The notes beneath the pieces were generated by a model. That model saw only the letters and a list, made by a program, of their open reading frames with translations. It had not been told where the DNA came from and did not search any database. A stretch of DNA of 14,910 nt from Bacillus sp. AFS037270 (GTDB taxonomy: Bacteria > Bacillota > Bacilli > Bacillales_B > DSM-18226), in contig NZ_NUNF01000050.1 in NCBI RefSeq assembly GCF_002585305.1, positions 1 to 14,910 on the forward strand. The letters are read 5' to 3'. Shown piece by piece: positions 1 to 7,360 of this stretch. The position numbers were made by a program, and so were the translations under genes. The first letter of the stretch is position 1; each line of letters begins with the position of its first letter.

Positions 1-203
1 ATAGACCTTATTGTCGACCGCCTTTCCCCAAAAATCAGCTCAGCAAATTAATTCTCAATTCAAGATAGAGCTAAGAAATGATTCCTTTAATTGAGTATAT
101 AAAGGGAAGCTAGTCATCCTGTTTTAACACATCAAACACCTGCCTGATTTTCTTAAAAGTATACTGTATAGAGAGGAACCTCTTCTCCCGGTAAGCAGGA
201 TCA
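1..203. other. intergenic stretch at left edge, no gene seen
   Basis: This AT-rich sequence lies downstream of the MFS gene, which runs leftwards. I see no open frame with a ribosome binding site and no convincing terminator. A short GAGAGG/CCTCTT inverted repeat near 171-186 has almost no loop and no following T-run in the MFS sense. Confidence 0.5.
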
Positions 204-1481
204 TTACTTTTGATGATTTATTCCTTTCCTCACTGAATCAAACTCCACCCTCCTCTTCAAGCTATTTTTTAAAGTAAAGAGCAGGAATAACATACCTCCA
301 AAAGCGGGAACAAGATAAGTTGATATATGGGTTAAAAGGAAGCCGGAGGTCACCATCGCAACTGGAAGGAGAACCTTTCCTATACTACTGCCAATACTCA
401 GCACCCTGCCCCTGTACTCATCTGGAATCTCCTTTTGCATCATATAGGAAAATGGGATATCAATCAGCGCCACAGCAGCACCGAAAAGGAACATAACGAT
501 ACTGTAAAAAATGACTAAATAAATTTCATTGAAGCCTTCCATCATCACCGGAATGCTTGTGATCATCATGAGAACAGATAAAGATATATTTAAATATCGA
601 AGAAGAATGGGATATGCAATCTTATTTGTGATTTTTTTAACCAGCAGGGCCCCTAGAATCATACCCACAGGAAATGATCCTTCAATGATGCCAAAATCCT
701 TTGCGCCAAGTTGGAAAATGGTATTAATGATATATGGGATTGGAACCATCACCGCAAAGCCGAGAAAAAAATTCAAGGAAATTAACACGATAAACAAATC
801 CAGAATTTTTCTCCTCACGATTAAATAATGAAATCCTGCCTTGATCTCGTTCATAAAAAGAATTCTTCTCTTCGGTTGGCTTTCACGTAACGAAGGTTTA
901 CCCGACATAAAATGAATAAACAATATGGCAACACCAGAAAGGATAAAGGAAATCCCATTCATTAGGATAAAAACCCTAATATCAAAAATGGCAAAAACAA
1001 TCCCCCCTAACATCGGCCCCATGATCGAAGATACAGAATCAATGACTTTACTAAGGGAATTAATGTTCATCAACTTTCTTTCCGTGACAATGTTCGGTTT
1101 TGCTGACTCCATTCCGACTGCAAAAAAGGTGCTAAACACTGTCATCAGTAGGGTTGCCGTATAAATGAGAATTAGGTTTAACCCCCAAATGGTACTTACC
1201 ACATAAACTAAAACGAATAGCAGTCCATTTAACAAATCCATGGAGACTATTAATCTCTTTTTATTGAATTTATCAGCTATAACTCCCGCGAACGGATTGA
1301 TGACAACCATTGGGATAATCCCTAAAATTAATGTAGCCGCGAAGCTTAACGCCGAGCCCGTCAATTTTAATACATAAAGACTTATCGCAAATTGATAAAT
1401 GGCCGTTCCAAATACTGAGATTGTCTTTCCTGCAGCATAAAGATAAAGATTTTTCCGTTCTAGTTGTTCGTTTATATTCAT
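204..1481 (-). CDS. MFS transporter, drug/siderophore-exporter-like (MFS_3 type)
   Basis: A predicted 425-residue integral membrane protein of about 12 hydrophobic segments, probably a proton-driven small-molecule exporter. The loop after the second segment carries a recognisable MFS motif A (GVIADKFNKKR, residues 66-76). A second conserved stretch typical of this exporter group is QKEIPDEYRGRV (349-360). The start at 1481 is chosen because AAGAGGTGG lies 7 bases upstream; an in-frame ATG at 1544 has no ribosome binding site. It is 116 bp downstream of the MerR-methyltransferase gene on the same strand, but a hairpin terminator lies between them. A 21-bp palindrome sits just upstream of the start. 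The family is clear. The substrate is not visible; drug efflux is inferred from the MerR-type neighbour. Confidence 0.85.
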   Translation of the reverse strand: MNINEQLERKNLYLYAAGKTISVFGTAIYQFAISLYVLKLTGSALSFAATLILGIIPMVVINPFAGVIADKFNKKRLIVSMDLLNGLLFVLVYVVSTIWGLNLILIYTATLLMTVFSTFFAVGMESAKPNIVTERKLMNINSLSKVIDSVSSIMGPMLGGIVFAIFDIRVFILMNGISFILSGVAILFIHFMSGKPSLRESQPKRRILFMNEIKAGFHYLIVRRKILDLFIVLISLNFFLGFAVMVPIPYIINTIFQLGAKDFGIIEGSFPVGMILGALLVKKITNKIAYPILLRYLNISLSVLMMITSIPVMMEGFNEIYLVIFYSIVMFLFGAAVALIDIPFSYMMQKEIPDEYRGRVLSIGSSIGKVLLPVAMVTSGFLLTHISTYLVPAFGGMLFLLFTLKNSLKRRVEFDSVRKGINHQK

Positions 1482-1498
1482 AATCGTCCACCTCTTTA

Positions 1499-1519
1499 TA
1501 AACTTATAAATAAAGTTTA
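1499..1519. promoter_or_regulatory. 21-bp palindrome upstream of MFS gene, possible operator
   Basis: TAAACTT-N7-AAGTTTA is a perfect 7-bp-arm inverted repeat, 17-38 bases before the MFS start codon and just upstream of its ribosome binding site. It could be a repressor or activator site. On the minus strand a weak TTCACC / TTTATA promoter pair overlaps it. No binding protein can be assigned from sequence alone. Confidence 0.35.
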
Positions 1520-1580
1520 AATTGTTGGGTGAACGCTTCATCAAGCACCAATTTTAATTATTTTTAGGGGTAAAAACATA

Positions 1581-1607
1581 AAAAGATAGGGTTTACCCTA
1601 CCTTTTT
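1581..1607 (-). terminator. intrinsic terminator of the MerR-methyltransferase gene, near-bidirectional
   Basis: On the minus strand the stem is AAAAAGGTAGGG / CCCTATCTTTTT with a TAAA loop and one G-U pair. It ends in a T-run and contains the gene's own TAG stop codon (1598-1600). The flanking A and T runs make it plausible in both directions. Confidence 0.7.
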
Positions 1608-2809
1608 CCAAAAAATGAATACGAATAGATCTCTTCTCCTGGCACAAAAAAATCCTCGAACTTTCCGCCTTTATTAATCGGTTCCGAAATCCACTCATCT
1701 TGAGCCTTATACTTTAAATGGCTGATGTTTTTCCTAATGGTATTGATTGTAAAATTATCTCTGTTTCTTGCCTCAATTTTACTCTTATGACTAAAGTTTT
1801 TAAAAACTAAATAGGAACCTAATAAATATCCGTCCGGTTTCACAAGTGAATCCACTTCATCAAGCAAAAACGCCTCATGCTCGAAGCTATAATTACTTGT
1901 ACCTGTGTGGTCCACCACCATATCAACCATATGACTCGGTAATGGTATTTCTAAGAAATCTGCACAAATAAACAATATTTTTCTTTTTATACCGGCCTTT
2001 TCAAGAAAGTTTTTTAAAAATAAATGCCGTTCGATGTTGTGTTCCACCGCAATATAAAGGCAGTCCTCCGGTAAATCTTGATAGATATTCCGAAGAAAAA
2101 ATCCGGATCCTGAGCCTAATTCGAGGATTACCTTTTTAGTTAAATTCACTTGATCCAGCTTCCTTTTTAGCCAATGTAACCCGATATTCATATTTTCCAA
2201 ATACATAGGATCTGTTTCTTGAATATATTCGGGAATTGAATTTACAAGAGGAGTAACTGGCTTCACACGTTTCCCAACTTTTACTATTCCTGATTCAATC
2301 GGATACTCCTCCCCACAATCACAAGAAAGTTTTCCCTCGATAATTTGATTTCTAGAAATTACCCCATCTTGAAGTGTGAGGTGCCCGGCACATTTCACAC
2401 ATCTCAGCATAGCTAGTACGGTTAAATCGACACCCAGCGCACAACTTGTCTCTTGGGAACTCGTGGATAATAGAGCTACTTTCTGTTTAAGTCTGTCTCT
2501 CGCTTCTGCCAGCATTTTTATTTCGTGGTCTAACTCCTCATATTTTTTCAAAAAAATAGATTGATAGTAGGCATCCACTTCATAATCGGTCAGTTTTGCA
2601 AAATTTTTATAATGAAAAATCATTTTCATTTCATTTAAACGAAAGCCCATCTTTTTTAATTCTAAGATAAGGTCTAGGTCCATTTGACAACGCTCATCAA
2701 AAAAATAATGACCGCCTTGTTTTTCCGGGACGATTAAACCTAAATCCATATAGTGTCTAATCGTGTCGATACTAAGATCATTTACTTTTCCAAATTTCCC
2801 GATCCTCAT
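1598..2809 (-). CDS. MerR-type HTH / Trm112-like zinc ribbon / SAM methyltransferase fusion
   Basis: 403 residues with three parts. Residues 2-70 form a MerR-family winged helix-turn-helix (SIDTIRHYMDLGLIVPEK, then a YFFDE wing-like stretch), followed by a charged helix at 85-115 that resembles the MerR dimerisation coil. Residues 134-178 resemble a Trm112-type zinc ribbon: C137-x2-C140, then C163-x-C165 and GEEYPIESGIV. Residues 225-340 form a class I methyltransferase with SAM motif ELGSGSG (230-236), acidic E256 in AVEHN, and D284. MerR proteins normally end in a ligand-binding domain; here the C-terminus is an apparently intact enzyme. The ATG at 2809 is favoured because GGTGAT lies just upstream; ATG 2815 and GTG 2821 are alternatives. 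It may regulate itself and the downstream MFS gene. The methyl acceptor is unknown. Confidence 0.8.
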   Translation of the reverse strand: MRIGKFGKVNDLSIDTIRHYMDLGLIVPEKQGGHYFFDERCQMDLDLILELKKMGFRLNEMKMIFHYKNFAKLTDYEVDAYYQSIFLKKYEELDHEIKMLAEARDRLKQKVALLSTSSQETSCALGVDLTVLAMLRCVKCAGHLTLQDGVISRNQIIEGKLSCDCGEEYPIESGIVKVGKRVKPVTPLVNSIPEYIQETDPMYLENMNIGLHWLKRKLDQVNLTKKVILELGSGSGFFLRNIYQDLPEDCLYIAVEHNIERHLFLKNFLEKAGIKRKILFICADFLEIPLPSHMVDMVVDHTGTSNYSFEHEAFLLDEVDSLVKPDGYLLGSYLVFKNFSHKSKIEARNRDNFTINTIRKNISHLKYKAQDEWISEPINKGGKFEDFFVPGEEIYSYSFFGKR

Positions 2810-2945
2810 AATCATCACCACTACTATTTATTCTTTATCCATAATGAAAATTCCTACCGTTCATATTCAGTTCATAAACCTGTTTTATTCTTTAACAGAA
2901 TTAGAACTGAAACAAGCGAACAAACAAGGGAATCGAAAATTAGTA

Positions 2946-3002
2946 GTTTACGTCGTTTATTATCAGAATATTTATAAAATATTTAGTTGAATCTACTATA
3001 AT
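2946..3002 (+). promoter_or_regulatory. candidate promoter region for dhaS
   Basis: A perfect SigA -10 hexamer TATAAT lies at 2997-3002, but no good -35 sits 16-18 bases upstream. A weak SigB-like pair, GTTTAC (2946-2951) N14 GAATAT (2966-2971), lies upstream. The gap between the divergent genes (2810-3076) must hold promoters for both; I cannot choose firmly for either. Confidence 0.35.
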
Positions 3003-3076
3003 CACAGTGTTACGATTTTTTATGTGAGCACCACCATGAGTAAATACATAGACAACTACTTTTATGGAGGGATTTT

Positions 3077-4561
3077 ATGAATCAACTAACTGCTGTTTTA
3101 AAAGAAAAGGTAGAAAAGTTTTTAAATGGGAAGAAGAAACTTTTTATTAATGGTGAATTTGTTGAAAGTAAATCTCAGAAAACCTTCGATTCATATAATC
3201 CAGCAACTGGAGAAGTATTATCCTGTGTTTATGAAGCCGGCGCAGAAGATATCGATTTGGCCGTAAAAGCTGCCCGCAAAGCATTTGATGAGGGCCCATG
3301 GTCAAAAATGAGTGCCGCTAACCGCAGCCGGCTGATGTACAAGCTAGCTGACCTAATGGAAGAAAACAGTGAAGAACTAGCTCAATTAGAGACCTTGGAC
3401 AATGGTAAACCAATCCGCGAAACGACTAACGCTGATATTCCATTGGCAATTGAGCATATGCGTTACTATGCAGGCTGGTGTACAAAGATTGTGGGGCAGA
3501 CCATTCCAGTTAATGGTCCATACTTCAACTTTACACGCCATGAGGCTGTTGGGGTGGTTGGCCAAATTATCCCTTGGAACTTCCCTCTTCTCATGGCGCT
3601 GTGGAAGCTTGGTGCGGCCCTTGCAACTGGGTGTACAGTGGTTCTCAAACCTGCTGAACAAACACCATTATCTGCATTATATTTAGCTGAATTAATCCAA
3701 GAAGCCGGCTTCCCAGCAGGTGTTGTCAACATCGTCCCTGGTTTTGGAGAAACCGCAGGCCAGCCGCTTGTCGACCATCCTTTGGTTGATAAAATTGCTT
3801 TTACCGGCTCCACTGAAGTTGGAAAAATGATCATGGCTAATGCTTCTAAAACATTGAAACGGGTCACCCTTGAGCTTGGTGGAAAGTCGCCTAACATCAT
3901 CCTTCCAGATGCTGACCTAACCAAGGCCATTCCTGGTGCACTTAACGGTGTTATGTTCAACCAAGGACAGGTTTGCTGTGCCGGTTCCCGCGTGTTTATT
4001 CAGAAAAAGCAGTTTGATAATGTGGTAGCTGATATGGCTGCCCATGCGGACAAGATCAAACAAGGTGCTGGAATTCATGCGGATACAGAAATTGGACCGC
4101 TTGTATCCGATGAGCAGCAAAAACGAGTGCTCAGCTATATTGAAAAAGGACTTAATGAGGGTGCACAGCTTGTAACGGGCGGCATCAAGCCTCAGGAGCA
4201 AGGCTACTTTGTCTCCCCTACTATCTTTGCCAATGTCCGTGATGAAATGACGATTGCCAAAGAAGAAATCTTTGGACCTGTAATTTCTGCAATGCCTTAT
4301 GATGATTTGGATGAATTAATTAATCGTGCGAACAATAGCGAATATGGCTTGGCAGCAGGTGTATGGACTCGCGATGTGGCGAAGGCGCACTATATTTCTA
4401 GTAAACTTCGTGCCGGAACGGTTTGGGTCAACTGCTACAATGCCTTTGATGCCGCTTCCCCATTTGGCGGATATAAACAATCAGGCATCGGACGTGAAAT
4501 GGGCTCCTATGCACTTAATAACTATACAGAAGTGAAGAGTGTCTGGATTTCCATGCAATAA
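3077..4561 (+). CDS. dhaS: NAD-dependent aldehyde dehydrogenase, DhaS-like
   Basis: A 494-residue cytoplasmic enzyme of the ALDH superfamily that oxidises an aldehyde to the acid with NAD(P)+. All key residues are visible: oxyanion N168 in PWNFP, K191 in KPAEQTP for cofactor binding, the Rossmann GSTEVG (244-249), catalytic base E266 in ELGGKSP, and nucleophile C300 in FNQGQVCCAGSR. Length and sequence follow Bacillus subtilis DhaS closely over the whole protein, as recalled from memory. The start is supported by GGAGG seven bases or so upstream. The gene is transcribed alone, divergent from the MerR fusion. Its 3' flank is a dispersed structured repeat followed by a strong terminator, so its mRNA may carry a ~300-nt structured tail. 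The physiological aldehyde is not determined by the sequence. Confidence 0.93.
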   Translation: MNQLTAVLKEKVEKFLNGKKKLFINGEFVESKSQKTFDSYNPATGEVLSCVYEAGAEDIDLAVKAARKAFDEGPWSKMSAANRSRLMYKLADLMEENSEELAQLETLDNGKPIRETTNADIPLAIEHMRYYAGWCTKIVGQTIPVNGPYFNFTRHEAVGVVGQIIPWNFPLLMALWKLGAALATGCTVVLKPAEQTPLSALYLAELIQEAGFPAGVVNIVPGFGETAGQPLVDHPLVDKIAFTGSTEVGKMIMANASKTLKRVTLELGGKSPNIILPDADLTKAIPGALNGVMFNQGQVCCAGSRVFIQKKQFDNVVADMAAHADKIKQGAGIHADTEIGPLVSDEQQKRVLSYIEKGLNEGAQLVTGGIKPQEQGYFVSPTIFANVRDEMTIAKEEIFGPVISAMPYDDLDELINRANNSEYGLAAGVWTRDVAKAHYISSKLRAGTVWVNCYNAFDAASPFGGYKQSGIGREMGSYALNNYTEVKSVWISMQ

Positions 4562-4562
4562 C

Positions 4563-4830
4563 TAAGAAAAGCGCAAGGCGCTTAGACTTCGGCGACAAGC
4601 ACAAGACGAGCCTGCCGAAAGGTTGTTCTTTAACCTTTTGGACGGATTGATCTAAATGTGGAGGTGACTGTTCTGGGACTCTAGGCTAAGACGCACCCTG
4701 TAAGAAGGAGTTTTTTGCCTTCTTCAGGGGGTGGCTTAGACTTCGAGTCCCAAGGAGACGCAACTGGATAAGCTTGTGACCTCGAGCCGATGGCGCCTGG
4801 AGCTGGACAATTCTCGAAGTCCAAACTTAG
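4563..4830 (+). repeat. dispersed structured intergenic repeat, copy A (long copy)
   Basis: The first 80 bases (4563-4642) match 14831-14910 without gaps, 68 of 80 identical by my count. The shared part includes a 10-bp hairpin CCGAAAGGTT / AACCTTTTGG (4615-4624 with 4632-4641). The 11-mer CTTAGACTTCG occurs at 4581 and 4735, and its partial inverse CGAAGTC at 4815, which suggests imperfect inverted ends. The right boundary is an estimate. It starts one base after the dhaS stop codon. From memory, similar repeats are scattered between genes in Bacillaceae genomes; no transposase is encoded, so it is either a non-autonomous element or a structured RNA repeat. Confidence 0.7.
4675..4751 (+). 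other. long imperfect stem-loop inside repeat copy A
   Basis: Nested complementary blocks form a 77-base hairpin: GGGACTC (4675) with GAGTCCC (4745), CTAAG (4686) with CTTAG (4735), CACCCTG (4694) with CAGGGGGTG (4725), and AAGAAGG (4702) with CCTTCTT (4718). A short loop holds six T. It would be very stable as RNA. Whether every copy of the repeat has it cannot be seen, because copy B is cut by the window edge. Confidence 0.7.
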
Positions 4831-4853
4831 ACATTCTTATCTTTTGAAGGATG

Positions 4854-4895
4854 AGGGCTGAATCTGTTTCCCCAGATCAGCCCTTTTTCTTTTTG
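4854..4895 (+). terminator. intrinsic terminator after dhaS and the repeat
   Basis: AGGGCTGA (4854-4861) pairs with TCAGCCCT (4877-4884). Inner TCTG/CAGA pairs extend the stem, and a T-rich tail follows. It is the first strong terminator downstream of dhaS. Confidence 0.85.
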
Positions 4896-4908
4896 TTTTT
4901 AAAAAAAG

Positions 4909-4933
4909 GTTTAGAGCCAGGAAGCTCGGGTAC
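4909..4933 (+). promoter_or_regulatory. SigB-type promoter of gsiB
   Basis: GTTTAG (4909-4914), 13-base spacer, GGGTAC (4928-4933). This fits the Bacillus SigB consensus GTTTAA-N12-15-GGGTAT with one mismatch in each box. It lies 54 bases before the gsiB start, and gsiB is a classic SigB-regulated gene in B. subtilis. Confidence 0.8.
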
Positions 4934-4987
4934 ATAAAGAGTGTAAGTCAAATAGCAATTCCAAATAACACTAGGAGGGATTTTATT

Positions 4988-5269
4988 ATGGCAAACAAAG
5001 AAAAAGAAAACAGAGACAACAGTATGACAGTGGAAGAAGCAGGCCGTAAAGGCGGAGAAGAGACTTCTCGTACACATGACAAGGAATTTTACCAAGAAAT
5101 CGGTCGTAAAGGTGGAGAAGCCACTTCAGAAAACCACGACAAAGAATTTTATCAAGAAATCGGACGTAAGGGCGGAGAAGCCACCTCTAAAAACCACGAT
5201 AAAGAATTTTATCAGGAAATCGGAGAAAAAGGCGGAAAAGCTCGAGCAGAACAACGAGATGATGATTAA
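4988..5269 (+). CDS. gsiB: general stress protein GsiB, KGG-repeat hydrophilin
   Basis: A 93-residue, very hydrophilic, cysteine-free protein built from an exact 20-residue repeat of the form GRKGGEATSxNHDKEFYQEI. KGG occurs at residues 21, 41, 61 and 81: three full units plus a degenerate final one. This is the GsiB / KGG stress-repeat family, induced by heat, salt, ethanol and glucose starvation in B. subtilis and thought to act as a protective hydrophilin. The recalled B. subtilis protein is about 123 residues with more units, so this copy is shorter. AGGAGG lies 9 bases before the start. It has its own SigB-type promoter and terminator, so it is monocistronic. The biochemical role of the family is not settled. 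Confidence 0.93.
   Translation: MANKEKENRDNSMTVEEAGRKGGEETSRTHDKEFYQEIGRKGGEATSENHDKEFYQEIGRKGGEATSKNHDKEFYQEIGEKGGKARAEQRDDD
5042..5257 (+). repeat. in-frame 60-bp tandem repeat within gsiB
   Basis: Units begin at 5042, 5102 and 5162, with a partial diverged unit from 5222. The period is exactly 60 bp, encoding the 20-residue KGG repeat. Third-codon positions differ between units, so the repeat is old rather than a recent slippage. Confidence 0.9.
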
Positions 5270-5280
5270 GGATTAGGCAT

Positions 5281-5311
5281 AAAGGGAGAAGACCATTCTT
5301 CTCCCTTTTTT
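5281..5311 (+). terminator. intrinsic terminator of gsiB
   Basis: AAAGGGAGAAG (5281-5291) pairs with CTTCTCCCTTT (5298-5308) around a six-base loop. The T-run continues to 5311. Confidence 0.9.
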
Positions 5312-5460
5312 ATTAAAAACTACTACCCCACTCTATTAAATGTTCCCCCTACTTAATCTCCTTTAATTGAATCTGCACATTTTGTATTATGACAAATTCT
5401 ACTTTTTGATTAACAAAGATTTAATTTTCTGAGAAAAATCCATCTGTTTCTCCATAAAAA

Positions 5461-5469
5461 TGGTAGAAT
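5461..5469 (+). promoter_or_regulatory. candidate extended -10 promoter of the coiled-coil operon
   Basis: TGGTAGAAT contains the TGN extension and a 5/6 match to TATAAT. It lies 52 bases before the next start codon. There is no clear -35, which extended -10 promoters can lack. Confidence 0.4.
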
Positions 5470-5520
5470 AATCTGGTAATCTGTTTTCATAAGTAGAAAT
5501 GCAGGAGTTGGATTCTAAAA

Positions 5521-6612
5521 ATGAATTCTACATTGATTGATTTCCATAAAAAACGTTTTGAATGGGCCTTTAAGGCGAAAGAGGAATTCCTCAACCATTT
5601 CGATCCATATAAGAATGAAGGACTTTCCGACTCACTCGAAGACCTTTTGCATATTCTGCAAACGGACCTTGAAAACCCAAATGAGCCTTCTTTCGACCGC
5701 CTCAACAAATTTTTTCAAGAAGCGGACGAAGAAATGAAAATGAAGCTGAAAAACTATGAAAAACAAATCGAACCATACGAGCTTTTAATCACAAAACAAT
5801 CATCCATTATTGACCATAAAAAAGAAGAAGCCCGAATACAAGAGGACGGATTTGCCATTGAGATTGATGACTATGACCGATTCCTCAAACAGATTGAGCT
5901 TAAACATACGGAATCCGACCATATTTGGGTATTGGTGGATGATACCATTGAGTATACTCCCCAGGATCGAAAAGCGAGCATTATCAACGAAGATGTGTCT
6001 AGATTGCAGATAGCGGTAGAAAGAGACTTAGGGACTTCCATCCTTATACTTAAACAGGAAGCTCATTTTTTTAAAATAGAGCTAGCAACTCCTTTAGAGC
6101 TTCCCTTCGTCCCTCCGATTCCAGCGATCGAGCAAAAAATCGACGCCTTCTGGTTTAAGAACACCTATGAAAAGGCCCTGTTCAAAATGCGCTCCCAAGC
6201 ACATGATTGGGTTACGGAGATGTATCAAAATTATAATCGCTTATTAACATCGATTTTATATGAAATAACAACGCAAAGAGAGCAGGCTGTCAAAGAGGCA
6301 GAGGCATCAAAGCTTGAGTACAGACAAAAGATAAACACTCTTGAAAACCAATTGGTTACATATCAAAAGGAAGAAGCGCAGCTAAAAGCCCGCTATCAAA
6401 AGGCCTGCCAAGTGTGGAATCAATTCCAGAAGCATGCGTCTCAGTTGCAGGGCTATTTGATCAAGCATTGGCTGGAGTATAAGGAAGAATTGCAGCAGGA
6501 TTTCCTATATGGAAATGCAGAAGGCCGCTTTCTTGCGGCACAATATTTGCAGCTTTTGCGGAAAGACGGTCAGAAGATAATCGAATCTGTAAACAGAGGA
6601 GGCGATGTATAG
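5521..6612 (+). CDS. unrecognised cytoplasmic coiled-coil protein, first gene of a two-gene unit
   Basis: 363 residues that I do not recognise. There is no signal peptide or membrane segment. The N-terminal 130 residues are charged and helical. Residues 134-190 look more strand-like (HIWVLVDDTIEY, TSILILKQE, FFKIELATP), and residues 196-202 are a proline-rich turn (FVPPIPAI). Residues 210-340 are long amphipathic helices with coiled-coil character around 250-300. No catalytic motif is seen. The ATG at 5521 is the only good start. GGAG is 13 bases upstream, a rather long spacing, so translation may be modest. The TAG stop directly abuts the ATG of the next gene, so the two are almost certainly co-transcribed and translationally coupled, and probably function together. 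Confidence 0.75.
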   Translation: MNSTLIDFHKKRFEWAFKAKEEFLNHFDPYKNEGLSDSLEDLLHILQTDLENPNEPSFDRLNKFFQEADEEMKMKLKNYEKQIEPYELLITKQSSIIDHKKEEARIQEDGFAIEIDDYDRFLKQIELKHTESDHIWVLVDDTIEYTPQDRKASIINEDVSRLQIAVERDLGTSILILKQEAHFFKIELATPLELPFVPPIPAIEQKIDAFWFKNTYEKALFKMRSQAHDWVTEMYQNYNRLLTSILYEITTQREQAVKEAEASKLEYRQKINTLENQLVTYQKEEAQLKARYQKACQVWNQFQKHASQLQGYLIKHWLEYKEELQQDFLYGNAEGRFLAAQYLQLLRKDGQKIIESVNRGGDV

Positions 6613-7305
6613 ATGGTTCAAACCAATCTCCCTACAAAAAGTGAATATGAAAATGCGGTTAATGAATTAAAGAAGCTGAACGAAGACATTTTTTACGGTG
6701 ATTTAAAAGAAAAAATGCATTCATTAGAAGGCAGAAACAAGGAACTGTTGGAAAAAGCCGTAACAACGGTGGATACCGTTTCTAACGAAATTGCTGAATT
6801 CACGCGCGAGCTAACGGTTTCAGCCGAAAACAATCGGAAATTTTTGGAGCAAAATGAGGCGTTTTTCACTCTCACAAAAGATGACTTAGCGAAAACACAT
6901 GAAAAATTAGCTACCCACGTCACCGCACTGTTGGCAATGGATAACCGATTGCAGCAGCTGCAGCAATCGTACAAAGAAATGTTCCACAAACATTCCGAGT
7001 CCATCAATAGCATTCTGGTGGTGCGTGAAGAGGCGCTAATCAACAAAGTCGTGTATCAACTCGAGTGCCTCGCCCAAAAACAGCTAGCGGAACTCGAGCT
7101 TCACAAGGCGGAAATAGAACAATTGCGAGAACAAATGGAGTCGGTGAGCAGCCACAATCAAGAGACACTCCAAACCCTTTCCAACCAGATGACGAGCAAA
7201 CAAGACTTGGCAAAGCTGGAGAAGAGAAGCGCGTTTAAAATGAACTTGCTATTGGGCGTGGTGGTAGTGGAAGCAATCTTAATTGGCATAAAATTTTTCA
7301 TGTAA
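6613..7305 (+). CDS. unrecognised coiled-coil protein with C-terminal membrane anchor
   Basis: 230 residues. Residues 10-205 are almost wholly helical and rich in E, K, Q and L with heptad-like spacing. Residues 210-228 (FKMNLLLGVVVVEAILIGIKFF) form a single hydrophobic segment two residues from the end, so this looks like a tail-anchored protein with the bulk in the cytoplasm. GAGGAGG lies 10 bases before the start and is contained in the end of the preceding gene; the two genes touch (TAG then ATG). There are no enzymatic motifs. The likely role is a structural or scaffolding partner that brings the upstream protein to the membrane, which is an inference only. A strong terminator follows. 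Confidence 0.75.
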   Translation: MVQTNLPTKSEYENAVNELKKLNEDIFYGDLKEKMHSLEGRNKELLEKAVTTVDTVSNEIAEFTRELTVSAENNRKFLEQNEAFFTLTKDDLAKTHEKLATHVTALLAMDNRLQQLQQSYKEMFHKHSESINSILVVREEALINKVVYQLECLAQKQLAELELHKAEIEQLREQMESVSSHNQETLQTLSNQMTSKQDLAKLEKRSAFKMNLLLGVVVVEAILIGIKFFM

Positions 7306-7310
7306 GAGCT

Positions 7311-7343
7311 AGGGGCTGTCCAATTTGGACAGCCTCTATTTTT
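7311..7343 (+). terminator. intrinsic terminator of the coiled-coil operon
   Basis: AGGGGCTGTCC (7311-7321) pairs with GGACAGCCTCT (7327-7337) around AATTT. A T-rich tail follows. Confidence 0.9.
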
Positions 7344-7360
7344 GTGGATGTGGATGGGAT

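Noticed and set aside
2880..2900. CTGTT-N9-AACAG inverted repeat in the MerR-dhaS gap as a MerR operator
   Set aside because: The arms are only 5 bp and no promoter with a 19-bp spacer is visible around it.
3466..3960. 164-codon open frame on the minus strand inside dhaS
   Set aside because: It lies wholly antisense to a well-supported gene, has no ribosome binding site, and its translation resembles no protein.
6693..7046. 117-codon minus-strand frame inside the tail-anchored coiled-coil gene
   Set aside because: It is a shadow of the coding strand: serine-rich from the reverse of E/K/L codons, without a ribosome binding site.
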